A DNA stretch of 64,000 nt from Marinobacter sp. ANT_B65 (lineage in GTDB: Bacteria; Pseudomonadota; Gammaproteobacteria; Pseudomonadales; Oleiphilaceae), in NCBI RefSeq assembly GCF_002407605.1, contig NZ_NXGV01000001.1:2112022-2176021 (forward strand). The letters are read 5' to 3'. Position numbers and translations under genes: made by a program. Shown here piece by piece: positions 9,160 through 18,422 of the stretch. The notes beneath the pieces are model-generated. The model was not told the origin of the DNA, did not search any database, and saw only the letters and a list, made by a program, of their open reading frames with translations. Numbering within the stretch: position 1 is the first letter of the stretch; every line of letters begins with the position of its first letter.

Positions 9160-10947
9160 TTATGCGATTGTCAGCATTTCATCATCAGGAGAGACGGCAT
9201 CACCGACCTTGATGAAGATTTCACCGACAGTGCCGGCCTTTGATGCACGAATCTCGGTTTCCATTTTCATGGCTTCGAGAATAATCAGCACATCGCCTTC
9301 TTCAACAGCGTCTCCCGGTGAAACCAGTATTTTGAAGATATTGCCACCCAGAGGTGCAATAACCGGCTCACCGCCACCCGCAGCAGCAGCTGGCGCAGAC
9401 GTCGCCACAGGTGCAGCTGCCGCACCGCCCTCGCCCTGAATCTGGGAAATTTCACCACCTTCAGAAACTGCGACAACGTATTGCTTGCCGTTAACATCAA
9501 CCGTATAGGTTTCGGGGCCAGCAGGCTTCTTCGCAGGTAGCGCATCCTCAGCCCTGGGAACCGGCTCAAATGCATCCGGGTTACCGCGATTTTCCAGAAA
9601 CTTCAGGCCAATCTGCGGGAACAAGGCGTAAGTCAGAACATCATCAACGGTATTATCCGCCAGCTTGATGCCTTTCTCGTCTGCCAGAGTTTTCAGTTCG
9701 CCAGTCAGCTTGTCCATTTCTGGTTCAATCTGATCAGCAGGACGGCAGGTAATTGCTTCTTTTCCATCCAGAACCTTCGCCTGCAGCTCTTTATTAAACG
9801 GCGCTGGCGCAGAGCCATATTCGCCCTTCAGGATAGCCGCAGTTTCCTTGGAAATAGACTTGTAACGTTCGCCTGTCAGAACGTTCAGCACAGCCTGGGT
9901 ACCAACAATTTGCGAGGTTGGCGTTACCAGCGGGATAAAGCCAAGATCTTCACGAACCTTGGGAATCTCCGCCAGTACTTCGTCAAACCGGTCAGCCGCA
10001 TTCTGCTCTTTAAGCTGGCTTTCCATGTTCGTCAGCATGCCGCCCGGCACCTGAGCAATCAGGATACGGGAATCAGTACCGCGAAGACTGCCCTCAAATT
10101 TCGCGTATTTCTTACGGACTTCGCGGAAATAACTGGCAATTTCTTCAAGCAGAACCAGATCCAGCCCGGTGTCACGATCGGTCCCCTCAAGGATTGCCAC
10201 AATCGCCTCTGTGGGCGAATGGCCATAAGTCATACTCATTGAGGAGATAGCCGCATCCACGTTATCGATACCGGCTTCCGCTGCTTTGATAGCTGTCGCG
10301 GTAGACATGCCGGTAGTTGCGTGGCATTGCATATGAATCGGGATGTCCAGCTCTTTCTTCAGGCGAGTTACCAGATCAAAAGCAACATACGGTTTAAGAA
10401 TGCCCGCCATGTCTTTGATAGCAATAGAATCTGCGCCCATATCGGCAACTTCTTTAGCCAACTCAACCCACATTTCAATGGTATGCACCGGGCTGGTGGT
10501 GTACGAAATTGTGCCCTGTGCGTGCTTGCCTGTTTTGCGAACAGCCTTGATAGCCGTCGCCAGGTTGCGTGGGTCGTTCATGGCATCAAAAATACGGAAC
10601 ACGTCTACGCCGTTTTCCGCTGCACGATCAACAAACCGCTCTACCACATCGTCCGCATAATGGCGGTAGCCCAGAAGATTCTGACCTCGCAGCAGCATTT
10701 GCTGGGGCGTATTGGGCATTACTTTCTTCAGTTCGCGGATACGCTCCCAGGGATCTTCACCCAGGTACCGGATACAGGAGTCAAAGGTAGCTCCGCCCCA
10801 GGATTCAAGAGACCAGTAGCCCACTTTATCGAGCTTCTCGGCAATAGGCAGCATATCATCAAGCCGCATACGGGTGGCCAGCAGGGACTGATGAGCATCA
10901 CGAAGTATAACGTCCGTAATCCCCAGCGGTTTTTTTGTATGAGTCAT
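9160..10947 (-). CDS. oadA: Oxaloacetate decarboxylase alpha subunit (biotin carboxyltransferase)
   Basis: Cytosolic subunit that moves the carboxyl group of oxaloacetate to biotin. 595 residues in three parts: an N-terminal TIM-barrel carboxyltransferase ([19 protein letters not shown]; metal-ligand histidines in HMQCHATTG, about residue 207), a conserved carboxylase domain ([15 protein letters not shown]), then an Ala/Pro-rich linker and a biotinyl domain with the modified lysine in [10 protein letters not shown] (about 559). It lies between oadG and oadB and forms the membrane-bound sodium pump with them. Pyruvate carboxylase subunit B is a related possibility, but the OadG/OadB neighbours decide the call. 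Confidence 0.96.
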   Translation of the reverse strand: MTHTKKPLGITDVILRDAHQSLLATRMRLDDMLPIAEKLDKVGYWSLESWGGATFDSCIRYLGEDPWERIRELKKVMPNTPQQMLLRGQNLLGYRHYADDVVERFVDRAAENGVDVFRIFDAMNDPRNLATAIKAVRKTGKHAQGTISYTTSPVHTIEMWVELAKEVADMGADSIAIKDMAGILKPYVAFDLVTRLKKELDIPIHMQCHATTGMSTATAIKAAEAGIDNVDAAISSMSMTYGHSPTEAIVAILEGTDRDTGLDLVLLEEIASYFREVRKKYAKFEGSLRGTDSRILIAQVPGGMLTNMESQLKEQNAADRFDEVLAEIPKVREDLGFIPLVTPTSQIVGTQAVLNVLTGERYKSISKETAAILKGEYGSAPAPFNKELQAKVLDGKEAITCRPADQIEPEMDKLTGELKTLADEKGIKLADNTVDDVLTYALFPQIGLKFLENRGNPDAFEPVPRAEDALPAKKPAGPETYTVDVNGKQYVVAVSEGGEISQIQGEGGAAAAPVATSAPAAAAGGGEPVIAPLGGNIFKILVSPGDAVEEGDVLIILEAMKMETEIRASKAGTVGEIFIKVGDAVSPDDEMLTIA

Positions 10948-10992
10948 CGTGTCAGCCTTCTGTTTAAAGGTTCTATCTAATCAGTTACCGGG

Positions 10993-11244
10993 TCACTTCT
11001 TGTGGCGCGACCGGAATTGTGCAATCGCCTTTTTAATCGCCTCTGCCGTATCAGGGTCAACTGATACCGGCGCCTTGGACCTGGCACGAGGTGACTTGGC
11101 CGGGGTTGCCGGCTCGGGCGGCGCAAACCGGGTAAGCAGTTTGGACATAAGCAGGGTCGCGAAAACCAGAACAATCAGGAACGCGAACACGAACCCCATA
11201 CCCGCAACCATCAGATCGACGGCTTGTGACATCAGGTCATCCAT
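10993..11244 (-). CDS. oadG: Oxaloacetate decarboxylase gamma subunit
   Basis: Small 83-residue membrane anchor of the OadABG complex. One N-terminal transmembrane helix (GMGFVFAFLIVLVFATLLMSKLL) is followed by a Pro/Ala/Arg-rich tail that contacts the alpha subunit. The assignment rests on this layout and on its position 45 bases upstream of oadA, as in other oadGAB operons. The 220-base gap upstream (11245-11464), after the dbpA stop, probably holds the operon promoter; nothing else is seen in it. Confidence 0.9.
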   Translation of the reverse strand: MDDLMSQAVDLMVAGMGFVFAFLIVLVFATLLMSKLLTRFAPPEPATPAKSPRARSKAPVSVDPDTAEAIKKAIAQFRSRHKK

Positions 11245-11464
11245 ATTGAATAGCTACCTGTTATTGATTTATGGATTTTCCCGGAAAAACCGAAACGCAT
11301 TAGACCTAAGTCTTATAGCGAACCGAAGCAATCCGGGAGGCAAAATCCTGCGTAATTTACCGGTTTCGCACCCAGTGAGCAACAAAAATGCATATGACTA
11401 TACGGACTTTCCGAGTGCCCGAAGACAGCCCCAGCCTGACCGAAAAGCCCGTGACACCTTAATC

Positions 11465-12838
11465 TCAGACCAGCCTCACTCTTAACTTTCGACCCTTTAT
11501 CCGTCCACTTTCAAGCCGTTTCAGGGCGCGACCGGCCTGTGCGGCTTCTACAGCGACGAAACACTGAAAATCAAACAATGCAATCTTGCCAACAGACTTG
11601 CCATCAAGCCCGGCTTCCCCGGTCAGTGCACCAAGCACGTCCCCCGGACGAAGTTTCTCCTTACGGCCAGCTGCGATGCACAGGGTTTTCATTGCGGGGG
11701 CAACCGGTTCGGGAGGAATCGAGAGCAAAATCTCCGTATCCCCCCAGGTAACCGGGCTGCCGCGCTCGCTTTCAAGACGGTTGATCTTGTGACCCTGGGC
11801 CGGACTGCATAAGGTGACGGCCAGCCCGGCTTCCCCAGCCCGGCCTGTGCGCCCTACCCGGTGGGTATGTACTTCGGGATCCCGCGCAGGCTCGGCATTA
11901 ATAACCAGAGGCAGGGATTTGATATCCAGCCCACGAGCTGCAACATCTGTTGCAACCAGAATCTGACAACTCTGATTTGCGAAGCGCACCAATACACTGT
12001 CACGTTCGCGCTGCTCAAGGTCTCCGTGCAGAGCCAGAGCTGAAAAGCCTTGCGCTCCCAGCTCTGCGGCCAGTTCATCACACTGCTGCTTCATGGAACA
12101 GAACACCAGACAGGAAGCTGGCTGATGTTCTGACAGCAGACTTACGATCGCACGGGTACGCTCCTGGGCAGGAATTTCGTAAAACAGCTCCCGAATATCA
12201 GAGTTAACACTTTGAAGTTCGGCCCGCACATCTACAGGGTCCCGCTGAAAACCTGCACTGAGCTTACGAATAGAGTCAGGCCAGGTCGCTGAAAACATTA
12301 ATGTCTGACGCTGCTTGGGCGTGTAGCCCAGGATTTCCTCCATGGCGTCCTGAAACCCCATATCGAGCATCCGGTCAGCTTCATCCAGAACCAGAGTCGT
12401 GAGACGATTCAGCTCCAGCGTTCCTTTGCGCAGGTGATCCGCAATCCGCCCTGGCGTGCCCACAACAATGTGCGCTCCGTGGGCCAGAGAGCCTATCTGA
12501 GGCCCGATGGATACACCGCCACACAGCGTGAGAATCTTTATATTCTCCTGTGCCCGCGCCATTTCCCGCAGAGCTTTAGCTACCTGATCTGCCAACTCGC
12601 GGGTCGGGCACATCACCAGCCCCTGCACTGCAAACAACTTCGGTTTGAGGCTTTCAATCAGCCCGATACCAAAGGCAGCCGTTTTACCACTGCCAGTCTG
12701 AGCCATAGCAATCACGTCACGGCCGGCCAGGCAGTGAGGCAAGGCCTGGGCCTGAATATCCGTAGGCCTGGAAAAGCCCAGCTGGGCAAGATTGGCCTGC
12801 ATGGCTGCGGACAGATCAAGATCTTTAAAGGAAGGCAT
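11465..12838 (-). CDS. dbpA: ATP-dependent RNA helicase DbpA
   Basis: DEAD-box helicase for 50S ribosome assembly, recruited to 23S rRNA hairpin 92 by its C-terminal domain. 457 residues with Q motif (FSRPTDIQAQALP), Walker A AQTGSGKT (46-53), DEAD (152-155), SAT (183-185) and HRVGRTGRAGEAG. The last 75 residues form the DbpA-specific RNA-binding domain (KLRPGDVLGALTGEAGLDGKSVGKI), which separates it from other DEAD-box helicases. The start has good family agreement. It is divergent from the DUF2058 gene, with 107 bases between. Confidence 0.95.
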   Translation of the reverse strand: MPSFKDLDLSAAMQANLAQLGFSRPTDIQAQALPHCLAGRDVIAMAQTGSGKTAAFGIGLIESLKPKLFAVQGLVMCPTRELADQVAKALREMARAQENIKILTLCGGVSIGPQIGSLAHGAHIVVGTPGRIADHLRKGTLELNRLTTLVLDEADRMLDMGFQDAMEEILGYTPKQRQTLMFSATWPDSIRKLSAGFQRDPVDVRAELQSVNSDIRELFYEIPAQERTRAIVSLLSEHQPASCLVFCSMKQQCDELAAELGAQGFSALALHGDLEQRERDSVLVRFANQSCQILVATDVAARGLDIKSLPLVINAEPARDPEVHTHRVGRTGRAGEAGLAVTLCSPAQGHKINRLESERGSPVTWGDTEILLSIPPEPVAPAMKTLCIAAGRKEKLRPGDVLGALTGEAGLDGKSVGKIALFDFQCFVAVEAAQAGRALKRLESGRIKGRKLRVRLV

Positions 12839-12945
12839 ACAAGAAAATCCCGGAATCGGCGGTTGCTGGTTAAGAAGGTAGACACGAGGGCGTATACTGT
12901 CACCATAGAATATCAGAAATTGTGACCAATTAACGGAGTTATCCC

Positions 12946-13482
12946 ATGGCGTCCCTGCAAGACCAGCTATTGAAAGCAGGCCTGGCCGACCAGAAAAAGG
13001 CCAAGGCTATTCGCAATGAGAAACACAAACAACGCAAACAGCAGCCGAAAGGTGCTGTACAGGTCAATGAAGCAGAAGTCCGGGCTCGTCAGGCCCGTGA
13101 GGACAAGGCCGAACGCGATCGGCAGCTGAACCTGAAACGACAGCAGGAAGCCGAGAAAAAAGCGGTTCAGGCTCAGATTCGCCAGCTGGTCAATACCAAC
13201 CGGCTGGATCGCAGCAGGGGCGAAATTTCCTACCAGTTCGTTCACGACAAAAAAATCAAAAAGTTGTATGTAGATGACGCCATGGCGGACCAGCTCTCCC
13301 GAGGCCGGCTTGCTATTGTATTCGTCGATGATCAGTACGAAATTGTCGCCGACGGCGTGGCCCGCAAGATTATAGAACGAGATGAACAGGCAGTGGTTGT
13401 GCTACACGACCGCAAAAAAGATGACGTGGGTGAAGATGATCCCTATGCAGGTTATGAAATCCCTGACGACCTTATGTGGTGA
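12946..13482 (+). CDS. yaiL: DUF2058 (YaiL-like) basic nucleoprotein
   Basis: A 178-residue, strongly charged protein of the DUF2058/YaiL family, which has no firm function. The N-terminal half is a long Lys/Arg/Gln/Glu-rich coiled coil (starting LQDQLLKAGLADQKKAKAIRNEKHKQ); the C-terminal half is a small folded domain (EISYQFVHDKKIKKLYVDD, then LAIVFVDDQYEIVADGVARKI). Nucleic-acid binding is likely from the charge but is not shown. Its start has the ribosome site ACGGAG. It is followed by a terminator-like hairpin. Confidence 0.88.
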   Translation: MASLQDQLLKAGLADQKKAKAIRNEKHKQRKQQPKGAVQVNEAEVRARQAREDKAERDRQLNLKRQQEAEKKAVQAQIRQLVNTNRLDRSRGEISYQFVHDKKIKKLYVDDAMADQLSRGRLAIVFVDDQYEIVADGVARKIIERDEQAVVVLHDRKKDDVGEDDPYAGYEIPDDLMW

Positions 13483-13502
13483 TCACTGAACAGTCTGCGA
13501 AT

Positions 13503-13528
13503 CCGGTTCCTGGCATGTCAGGAACCGG
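13503..13528 (+). terminator. Terminator-like hairpin after the DUF2058 gene
   Basis: A 10-bp stem (CCGGTTCCTG / CAGGAACCGG) with a 6-base loop starts 20 bases past the stop codon. Only three T follow, so termination may be partial. Confidence 0.6.
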
Positions 13529-13595
13529 CCCTTTGAGCATTCTGATAACAATCCCCCTCCCTCACACTTCTTTTATGAATCACTTTTCTTGCTTG

Positions 13596-13614
13596 CGGTA
13601 ATCAATTGTTACCG
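13596..13614. promoter_or_regulatory. Possible operator palindrome abutting a FliA promoter
   Basis: The inverted repeat CGGTAA-N7-TTACCG ends one base before the -35 element of the FliA-type promoter at 13615. Its position suggests a regulator site, but no factor can be named from the sequence. Confidence 0.35.
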
Positions 13615-13641
13615 TAAAGCTCTGGAATCTGATGCCGAAAA
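13615..13641 (+). promoter_or_regulatory. Sigma-28 (FliA) type promoter for the chemoreceptor
   Basis: TAAAGCTC-N11-GCCGAAAA matches the flagellar sigma consensus TAAAGTTT-N11-GCCGATAA with the exact spacing. It lies 140 bases upstream of the chemoreceptor ATG. The rest of the 299-base gap 13483-13781 holds only the upstream hairpin and palindrome described separately. Confidence 0.75.
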
Positions 13642-13781
13642 CAGACTTAATGTAGCCATAAAAATATATTTCAGACAGCTCTTGGTCTGCATCTCATTCT
13701 GTATCAGGAATGCTCTTCCGGCGTCCATCGAACCACCCCGAATGACCTTTCAGACATAGCTCACACGCTTAAGGAATCGAT

Positions 13782-15638
13782 ATGAAACTGGCATCCTTCT
13801 TCGGCGACATGACCATCCGGAGCAAACTCGCGGGCGGTTTTGCGTTACTGCTGCTTCTCACCATTATTGTAGGTGTTGTTGGCAACCGGGCACTGGAGAC
13901 ATACAGCCATCGTTCAGACATTGTGACCATGCTGGGCCATGTCAATACAGGGTTGACTGAAGCACGGGTTGAAGAAAAGAATTTTCTGCTGTCGGGTAAT
14001 GCTGAAGATATGCTCGCATCCCGGGCTCTTGGCGATGAAGTTCTTGAAGTTACACGCCGGATCAAACCTATGCTTGCGGTGAATGCAGACATCAGCACGC
14101 TGGAAAACATTCAGGCTGATATCGAGCAATATCAGTCGCTGATGAGCAATGTTGAGTCCAACACAAGCCTGCGAGAAGACGCTCTCAGCACCCTTGAAAC
14201 AACAGCAAGAGTGCTGGGGTCTTCGCTCAAGGCTCACAGTTCGCTGTTTTTTGCTTCGGCGATGTTTGAAGATATGCGTCGCGCGGAACGCAAATTCCTC
14301 GTGGAACGCGATCCTGAAGCCGTAAAGTCCTACCTTGGGGATGCGAAGCGAATACAGAGCCCTCTGAAATCAGCAGCCATAAGCCCGGAAGAGAAAGCAA
14401 AGGTTGCCAAAGCACTTGAATCCTACACAAGCGAATTCCAGAACGTCGTGCGACTGACTGAGTCCAGCGAACAGCTGTCCCAGGACATGGTCGCAACGGC
14501 CAGCCGTGTTATCGAATCAGCGAACAGCCTGCGCGAAGGGCAGTCTGCCAAGATGGAATCCAACCGCAAGCAAGCAACCACCTTGATCTTTGGTACAACC
14601 GCCATAGCTGTGCTGCTTGGCATTCTCATGGCTTACCTGATTACCAGGGCTATAACCTCCCCGATTAATAATGCCGTTGCAATCGCTTCAGAAGTTGCCT
14701 CTGGAAACCTGTCCGTTCATATCGACAACAACCGTACAGATGAGATAGGTCGCTTGATGGCGGCCCTGGCAACCATGGTCAGCAGCCTGCGGGAGCTGGT
14801 CAGAAACATCGAGTCCGGCGCATCCAACATCGCAGCATCTGCAGAAGAGCTTTCGACGGTCACCAGCCAGACCAGCGACGGGATCAATCGCCAGAAACAG
14901 GAAACCGATCAGGTAGCCACGGCGATGAACCAGATGACAGCGACTGTTGCGGAAATTGCCCGCAACGCTGAACAGGCATTTTCGGTTGCCTCAGATGCCG
15001 CCAGCCAGGCTACAGAAGGCGAACACGAAGTCAGGGAAACCGTAAGTCAGGTGAATGGGCTGGCGAGGGAAGTAAGCCAGAGCATGACAATCATCCAGAG
15101 CCTGCAACAGGAAACAACCAACATAGGCACAGCCCTGGATGTCATCAAATCAGTCGCAGAACAAACGAACCTGCTGGCACTGAACGCTGCCATTGAAGCT
15201 GCCCGCGCAGGTGAACAAGGGCGAGGCTTTGCCGTGGTTGCAGACGAAGTACGCTCTCTGGCGCAACGAACCCAGAGTTCAGCTCAGGAAATCGAGACTC
15301 TTGTAACCTCACTGCAGAGCAGCGCTGGAGAATCTGTATCTGCAATGGAGACCAGCGCAACCATGGCTTCTGACACGCTCAGGCGAGCCACGGCGACCGG
15401 CGCATCCATTGAGCGGATCACCCGCTCTGTGGAGGAGATCAAACAGTACAACAGCCAGATTGCGACAGCATCGGAACAGCAGACGTCCGTAGCAGAAGAG
15501 ATCAACCAGAACATCACCAGTATTCGTGATGTTACCGATCAATCCGCCGCATCCTCCAACCAGACCGCCAGCTCCAGTTCAGAGCTGGCAAAACTTGGCA
15601 GCGAACTGCAGGCTCTGGTCTCCCGATTCAGGCTCTGA
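13782..15638 (+). CDS. Methyl-accepting chemotaxis protein with HBM-type sensor domain
   Basis: Inner-membrane chemoreceptor of 618 residues. Transmembrane helices near residues 15-35 and 266-288 flank a purely helical periplasmic domain of about 230 residues. That domain has two matching [11 protein letters not shown] and RRAERKFLV segments, the pattern of the two-bundle HBM sensor known from McpS-like receptors of organic acids. A HAMP domain ([20 protein letters not shown]) and a full signalling domain with tip [19 protein letters not shown] (about 460-478) follow. The ligand is unknown. No CheR-tethering pentapeptide is seen at the C-terminus. Transcription probably depends on FliA. The 3' end overlaps pxpA by 11 bases. 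Confidence 0.92.
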   Translation: MKLASFFGDMTIRSKLAGGFALLLLLTIIVGVVGNRALETYSHRSDIVTMLGHVNTGLTEARVEEKNFLLSGNAEDMLASRALGDEVLEVTRRIKPMLAVNADISTLENIQADIEQYQSLMSNVESNTSLREDALSTLETTARVLGSSLKAHSSLFFASAMFEDMRRAERKFLVERDPEAVKSYLGDAKRIQSPLKSAAISPEEKAKVAKALESYTSEFQNVVRLTESSEQLSQDMVATASRVIESANSLREGQSAKMESNRKQATTLIFGTTAIAVLLGILMAYLITRAITSPINNAVAIASEVASGNLSVHIDNNRTDEIGRLMAALATMVSSLRELVRNIESGASNIAASAEELSTVTSQTSDGINRQKQETDQVATAMNQMTATVAEIARNAEQAFSVASDAASQATEGEHEVRETVSQVNGLAREVSQSMTIIQSLQQETTNIGTALDVIKSVAEQTNLLALNAAIEAARAGEQGRGFAVVADEVRSLAQRTQSSAQEIETLVTSLQSSAGESVSAMETSATMASDTLRRATATGASIERITRSVEEIKQYNSQIATASEQQTSVAEEINQNITSIRDVTDQSAASSNQTASSSSELAKLGSELQALVSRFRL

Positions 15639-16374
15639 CGGCTTGCTCGTCCAGTGCTTTACGGATCGCACGCACGGCGGCAACAGACTCGGGATTGTCG
15701 CCGTGTACACACAGAGTATCCGCTTCAAGGTAGAGTGGTTCTCCGTCGATCGTCTGAATCACTTCACCCCGGGAAATAGCCAATACCTGGCGCAGAATAG
15801 CCTCAGGACTGTGATGCACTGCGCCCGGAAGGCTGCGGGACACAATATACCCTTCTTTGTCATAAGCGCGATCGGCAAACGCCTCCAGTAAAAGTTCGAC
15901 CTTGTACTCTGCACAAAGCGCCTTCAGGGGACGGTTATCTGCTGTCGTCATCGCCATCAGCGCAAGTTTTGCAGGAGACTGGCTCAGTGCATCAAGAATA
16001 GCCCGCAGAACAGATTCATCCCGCATCATGTCATTGTAGAGGGCACCATGAGGCTTTACATAGCTCAGACTGGCACCCTGAGCAGCAGCAATCTGGGCCA
16101 GCGCGCCCACCTGATAAAGCACCATGGCGTGAACTTCATCAGCGCTGCAAGCAATCGAGCGTCGCCCGAACCCCTGCAGATCCGGGTATGCCGGGTGCGC
16201 ACCCAGAGTGACCTTGTGTTGGAGCGCCAGCCTCACTGTGTTTCTCATAACCAGTGGATCCCCGGCGTGAAAAGCGCAGGCTATGTTCGCCTGATCGATA
16301 TACGGCATTACCTGATCGTCCAGACCCATCGTCCAGGCGCCATAACTTTCACCAATATCGCAATTCAATAGCAT
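15628..16374 (-). CDS. pxpA: 5-oxoprolinase subunit A (LamB/YcsF family)
   Basis: Subunit of the ATP-dependent PxpABC enzyme that opens 5-oxoproline to glutamate. 248 residues with the family N-terminus [13 protein letters not shown], the metal-site segments [12 protein letters not shown] and LGAHPAYPD, and [15 protein letters not shown] 16374 is chosen since it starts directly at the conserved LNCDIGE block; a TTG 30 bases upstream lacks support. pxpB and pxpC are not adjacent, so either they lie elsewhere or this copy works alone. It is convergent with the chemoreceptor gene. Confidence 0.92.
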   Translation of the reverse strand: MLLNCDIGESYGAWTMGLDDQVMPYIDQANIACAFHAGDPLVMRNTVRLALQHKVTLGAHPAYPDLQGFGRRSIACSADEVHAMVLYQVGALAQIAAAQGASLSYVKPHGALYNDMMRDESVLRAILDALSQSPAKLALMAMTTADNRPLKALCAEYKVELLLEAFADRAYDKEGYIVSRSLPGAVHHSPEAILRQVLAISRGEVIQTIDGEPLYLEADTLCVHGDNPESVAAVRAIRKALDEQAVRA

Positions 16375-16550
16375 GTCAGTACCCTGTAGGGGTTCGAAAA
16401 CCAAAAAGAGCTTTTTATGCTCCCGAGGTTATGGCGGCGCTTTCTGATATGCAACCATTGAGAGCGGATAAGACGGTTAAGCATAAGCCGGACCCAGGAA
16501 CTCAAACGAGAACTGCAGGTCGTAGGCTGGCCAGTCATAAACAAGGAGTG

Positions 16551-17366
16551 ATGATGTTATCGGTCAATATCGGCCCGTTGAGCCTGCCTCTGGCTCAGCT
16601 TCTGTTAATCAGTGCGTTTGTAATTGCTCTGATTGTTGGTGCCATCACCGGACGCAAGGAAGGGGTTCCCATCGCCGGAACAGTGTCTGATGTTTTTCTG
16701 GCGGCTCTCGTAGCGGCCCGCATCGGTTTTGTTATCCAGTACTTCGAACACTATCAGGAAAACCTTTGGGGTATTATCGACATCAGGGACGGGGGGTTCA
16801 GTGTTATTGCCGGCCTGACTGGTGCACTGGCACTCATCGCCTGGAAGCTCTGGCGGCACCCGAAAATCCGCAGGTCACTCATAATTGCCAGCGCCTCAGG
16901 CGTGCTGGTCTGGGGCTCTGTCTCACTACTGGTAAACCTGATAGAAAGCAGCTCCAGAGGCATACCCGAGGCCAGATTCTCTTTGCTTGACGGCACACCG
17001 GTTATGCTTTCGGAAGTGGCCGGGAACAAGCCGATGGTCGTTAACCTCTGGGCCACCTGGTGCCCTCCCTGCATCAGGGAAATGCCGGTTCTGGAGAAGG
17101 CCCAGCAGGATAATCCAGATATTACCTTTGTCTTTGTGAATCAGGGTGAACAGCCCGAAACGATCAGCCGTTTCATGAGCCAGCACAAGTTCTCGCTCCG
17201 GAATGTTCTGACCGACACCAGCGCCAGCCTCGGCCGGACTACGGGAAGCCAGGCCTTGCCAACAACACTGTTTTACGATGCCAGTGGCCAGCAGGTAAAC
17301 GCCCATCTCGGTGAACTGTCCCGGGCATCACTGGCCCACAATCTTAAAAGCTTTGACACTGACTGA
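16551..17366 (+). CDS. Lgt-like membrane domain fused to TlpA-type thioredoxin
   Basis: A 271-residue protein of two parts. Residues 1 to about 130 are membrane-embedded and resemble the first half of prolipoprotein diacylglyceryl transferase (ARIGFVIQYFEHY, DIRDGGFSVIAGLTG), but too little is present for a full Lgt enzyme. Residues 140-271 are a TlpA/ResA-type thioredoxin with WATWCPPCIREMPVL (redox cysteines 171 and 174) and the cis-proline loop QALPTTLF. It is probably a periplasm-facing disulfide reductase, perhaps supplying electrons to the DsbG-like protein encoded 21 bases downstream. ATG 16551 follows AAGGAGTG; the reading frame open further upstream runs antisense to pxpA. Confidence 0.82.
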   Translation: MMLSVNIGPLSLPLAQLLLISAFVIALIVGAITGRKEGVPIAGTVSDVFLAALVAARIGFVIQYFEHYQENLWGIIDIRDGGFSVIAGLTGALALIAWKLWRHPKIRRSLIIASASGVLVWGSVSLLVNLIESSSRGIPEARFSLLDGTPVMLSEVAGNKPMVVNLWATWCPPCIREMPVLEKAQQDNPDITFVFVNQGEQPETISRFMSQHKFSLRNVLTDTSASLGRTTGSQALPTTLFYDASGQQVNAHLGELSRASLAHNLKSFDTD

Positions 17367-17387
17367 ATCTGAACCCGGAGACTTGTT

Positions 17388-18182
17388 ATGCAATCACCTA
17401 ACCCCCTGTCCAGGCGCTCACTACTTGCTACCGCCCTGGTCGTCAGCAGCCTGAGCCTGCCAGTTGTGGCACAGTCACAGGATCAACACCCCGACGCCAT
17501 TCAAAATCTGATTGACCGTGGTGTCAGTGTGTCCGGCAGTTTTGAGGCACCCGGAGACATGACTGGTTACGTTGGCAATATGCAGGGCCGTCCTATTGCG
17601 TTCTACCTCACTTCGGATGAGCAGCATGTCATTGTAGGGACAATGCTGACCGCCAGCGGTGAAAACCTTACAGAATCAAAAATACAGGAACTGGTCACCG
17701 GGCCCCAGAACGAAAAAGCCTGGAGCCTGCTGAAGGATGCTGACTGGGTAGGTGACGGGAATGCCGATGCACCGGTGATTGTCTACACATTCACCGATCC
17801 TAACTGCCCGTTTTGTCACAGATTCCGCCAAGCGGCAGAACCCTGGATTGAAGCCGGAAAAGTACAGTTGCGCCATGTAATGGTGGGTATTCTGAGGCAG
17901 GATAGCCTGCCAAAGGCCGCCACGATTCTAGGCTCGGACAACCCCAGCGAGGCTCTGAAGGAAAATCAGCAGAAGCATGGCTCGGGTGGCATTGAGGTGG
18001 ACCGCAACATTGTCAGCAAAAATGCAGAAAAAGTTCAGAAGAACAACCAGCTGATGTCCAGCCTCGGATTAAGCGCCACTCCGAGTACTTATTACACGGA
18101 CAATAATGGCGATATCCAGATGAAACAGGGCGCTCCACGACCTGCTGAAATGGAAGCGATAATGGGAAGCCCCGCTCCCTGA
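17388..18182 (+). CDS. dsbG: DsbG/DsbC-type periplasmic thiol:disulfide isomerase
   Basis: 264 residues, exported: the N-terminus (LSRRSLLATALVVSSLSLP) has a twin-arginine-like SRRSLL, so Tat export is possible. An N-terminal dimerisation region is followed by a DsbC/DsbG thioredoxin domain with FTDPNCPFCHRF (cysteines 140 and 143) and the cis-proline loop SATPSTYY. It likely reduces or isomerises protein thiols in the periplasm. It is paired with the upstream membrane thioredoxin and followed by a strong hairpin, so the two form a short operon. DsbG is favoured over DsbC by overall length, not by a decisive residue. Confidence 0.87.
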   Translation: MQSPNPLSRRSLLATALVVSSLSLPVVAQSQDQHPDAIQNLIDRGVSVSGSFEAPGDMTGYVGNMQGRPIAFYLTSDEQHVIVGTMLTASGENLTESKIQELVTGPQNEKAWSLLKDADWVGDGNADAPVIVYTFTDPNCPFCHRFRQAAEPWIEAGKVQLRHVMVGILRQDSLPKAATILGSDNPSEALKENQQKHGSGGIEVDRNIVSKNAEKVQKNNQLMSSLGLSATPSTYYTDNNGDIQMKQGAPRPAEMEAIMGSPAP

Positions 18183-18203
18183 ACCGGATAACTGGCTGAG
18201 CCC

Positions 18204-18234
18204 AGATGGCAGAACCGGCCGGGTTCTGCCATCT
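18204..18234 (+). terminator. Strong hairpin after dsbG
   Basis: A perfect 13-bp stem (AGATGGCAGAACC / GGTTCTGCCATCT) with a 5-base loop starts 21 bases after the stop codon. A clear T-run is missing, so it may instead stabilise the mRNA end. Confidence 0.6.
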
Positions 18235-18422
18235 CATCCACTCCCTCTCTGAGCTGCACTCCCGCCTGCAATTTATCGATATTTTATCGGCATCACAAAG
18301 ATTAAATGCTCACACTTTATGACAACAAGTTTGACGGGGTAAAAGCCCGCGACTAGCTTTGATCAGACACAGCATGCACGAGTGCCGCTCACAATAAATT
18401 TCAGCGCCAGGAGGCAAGTATC

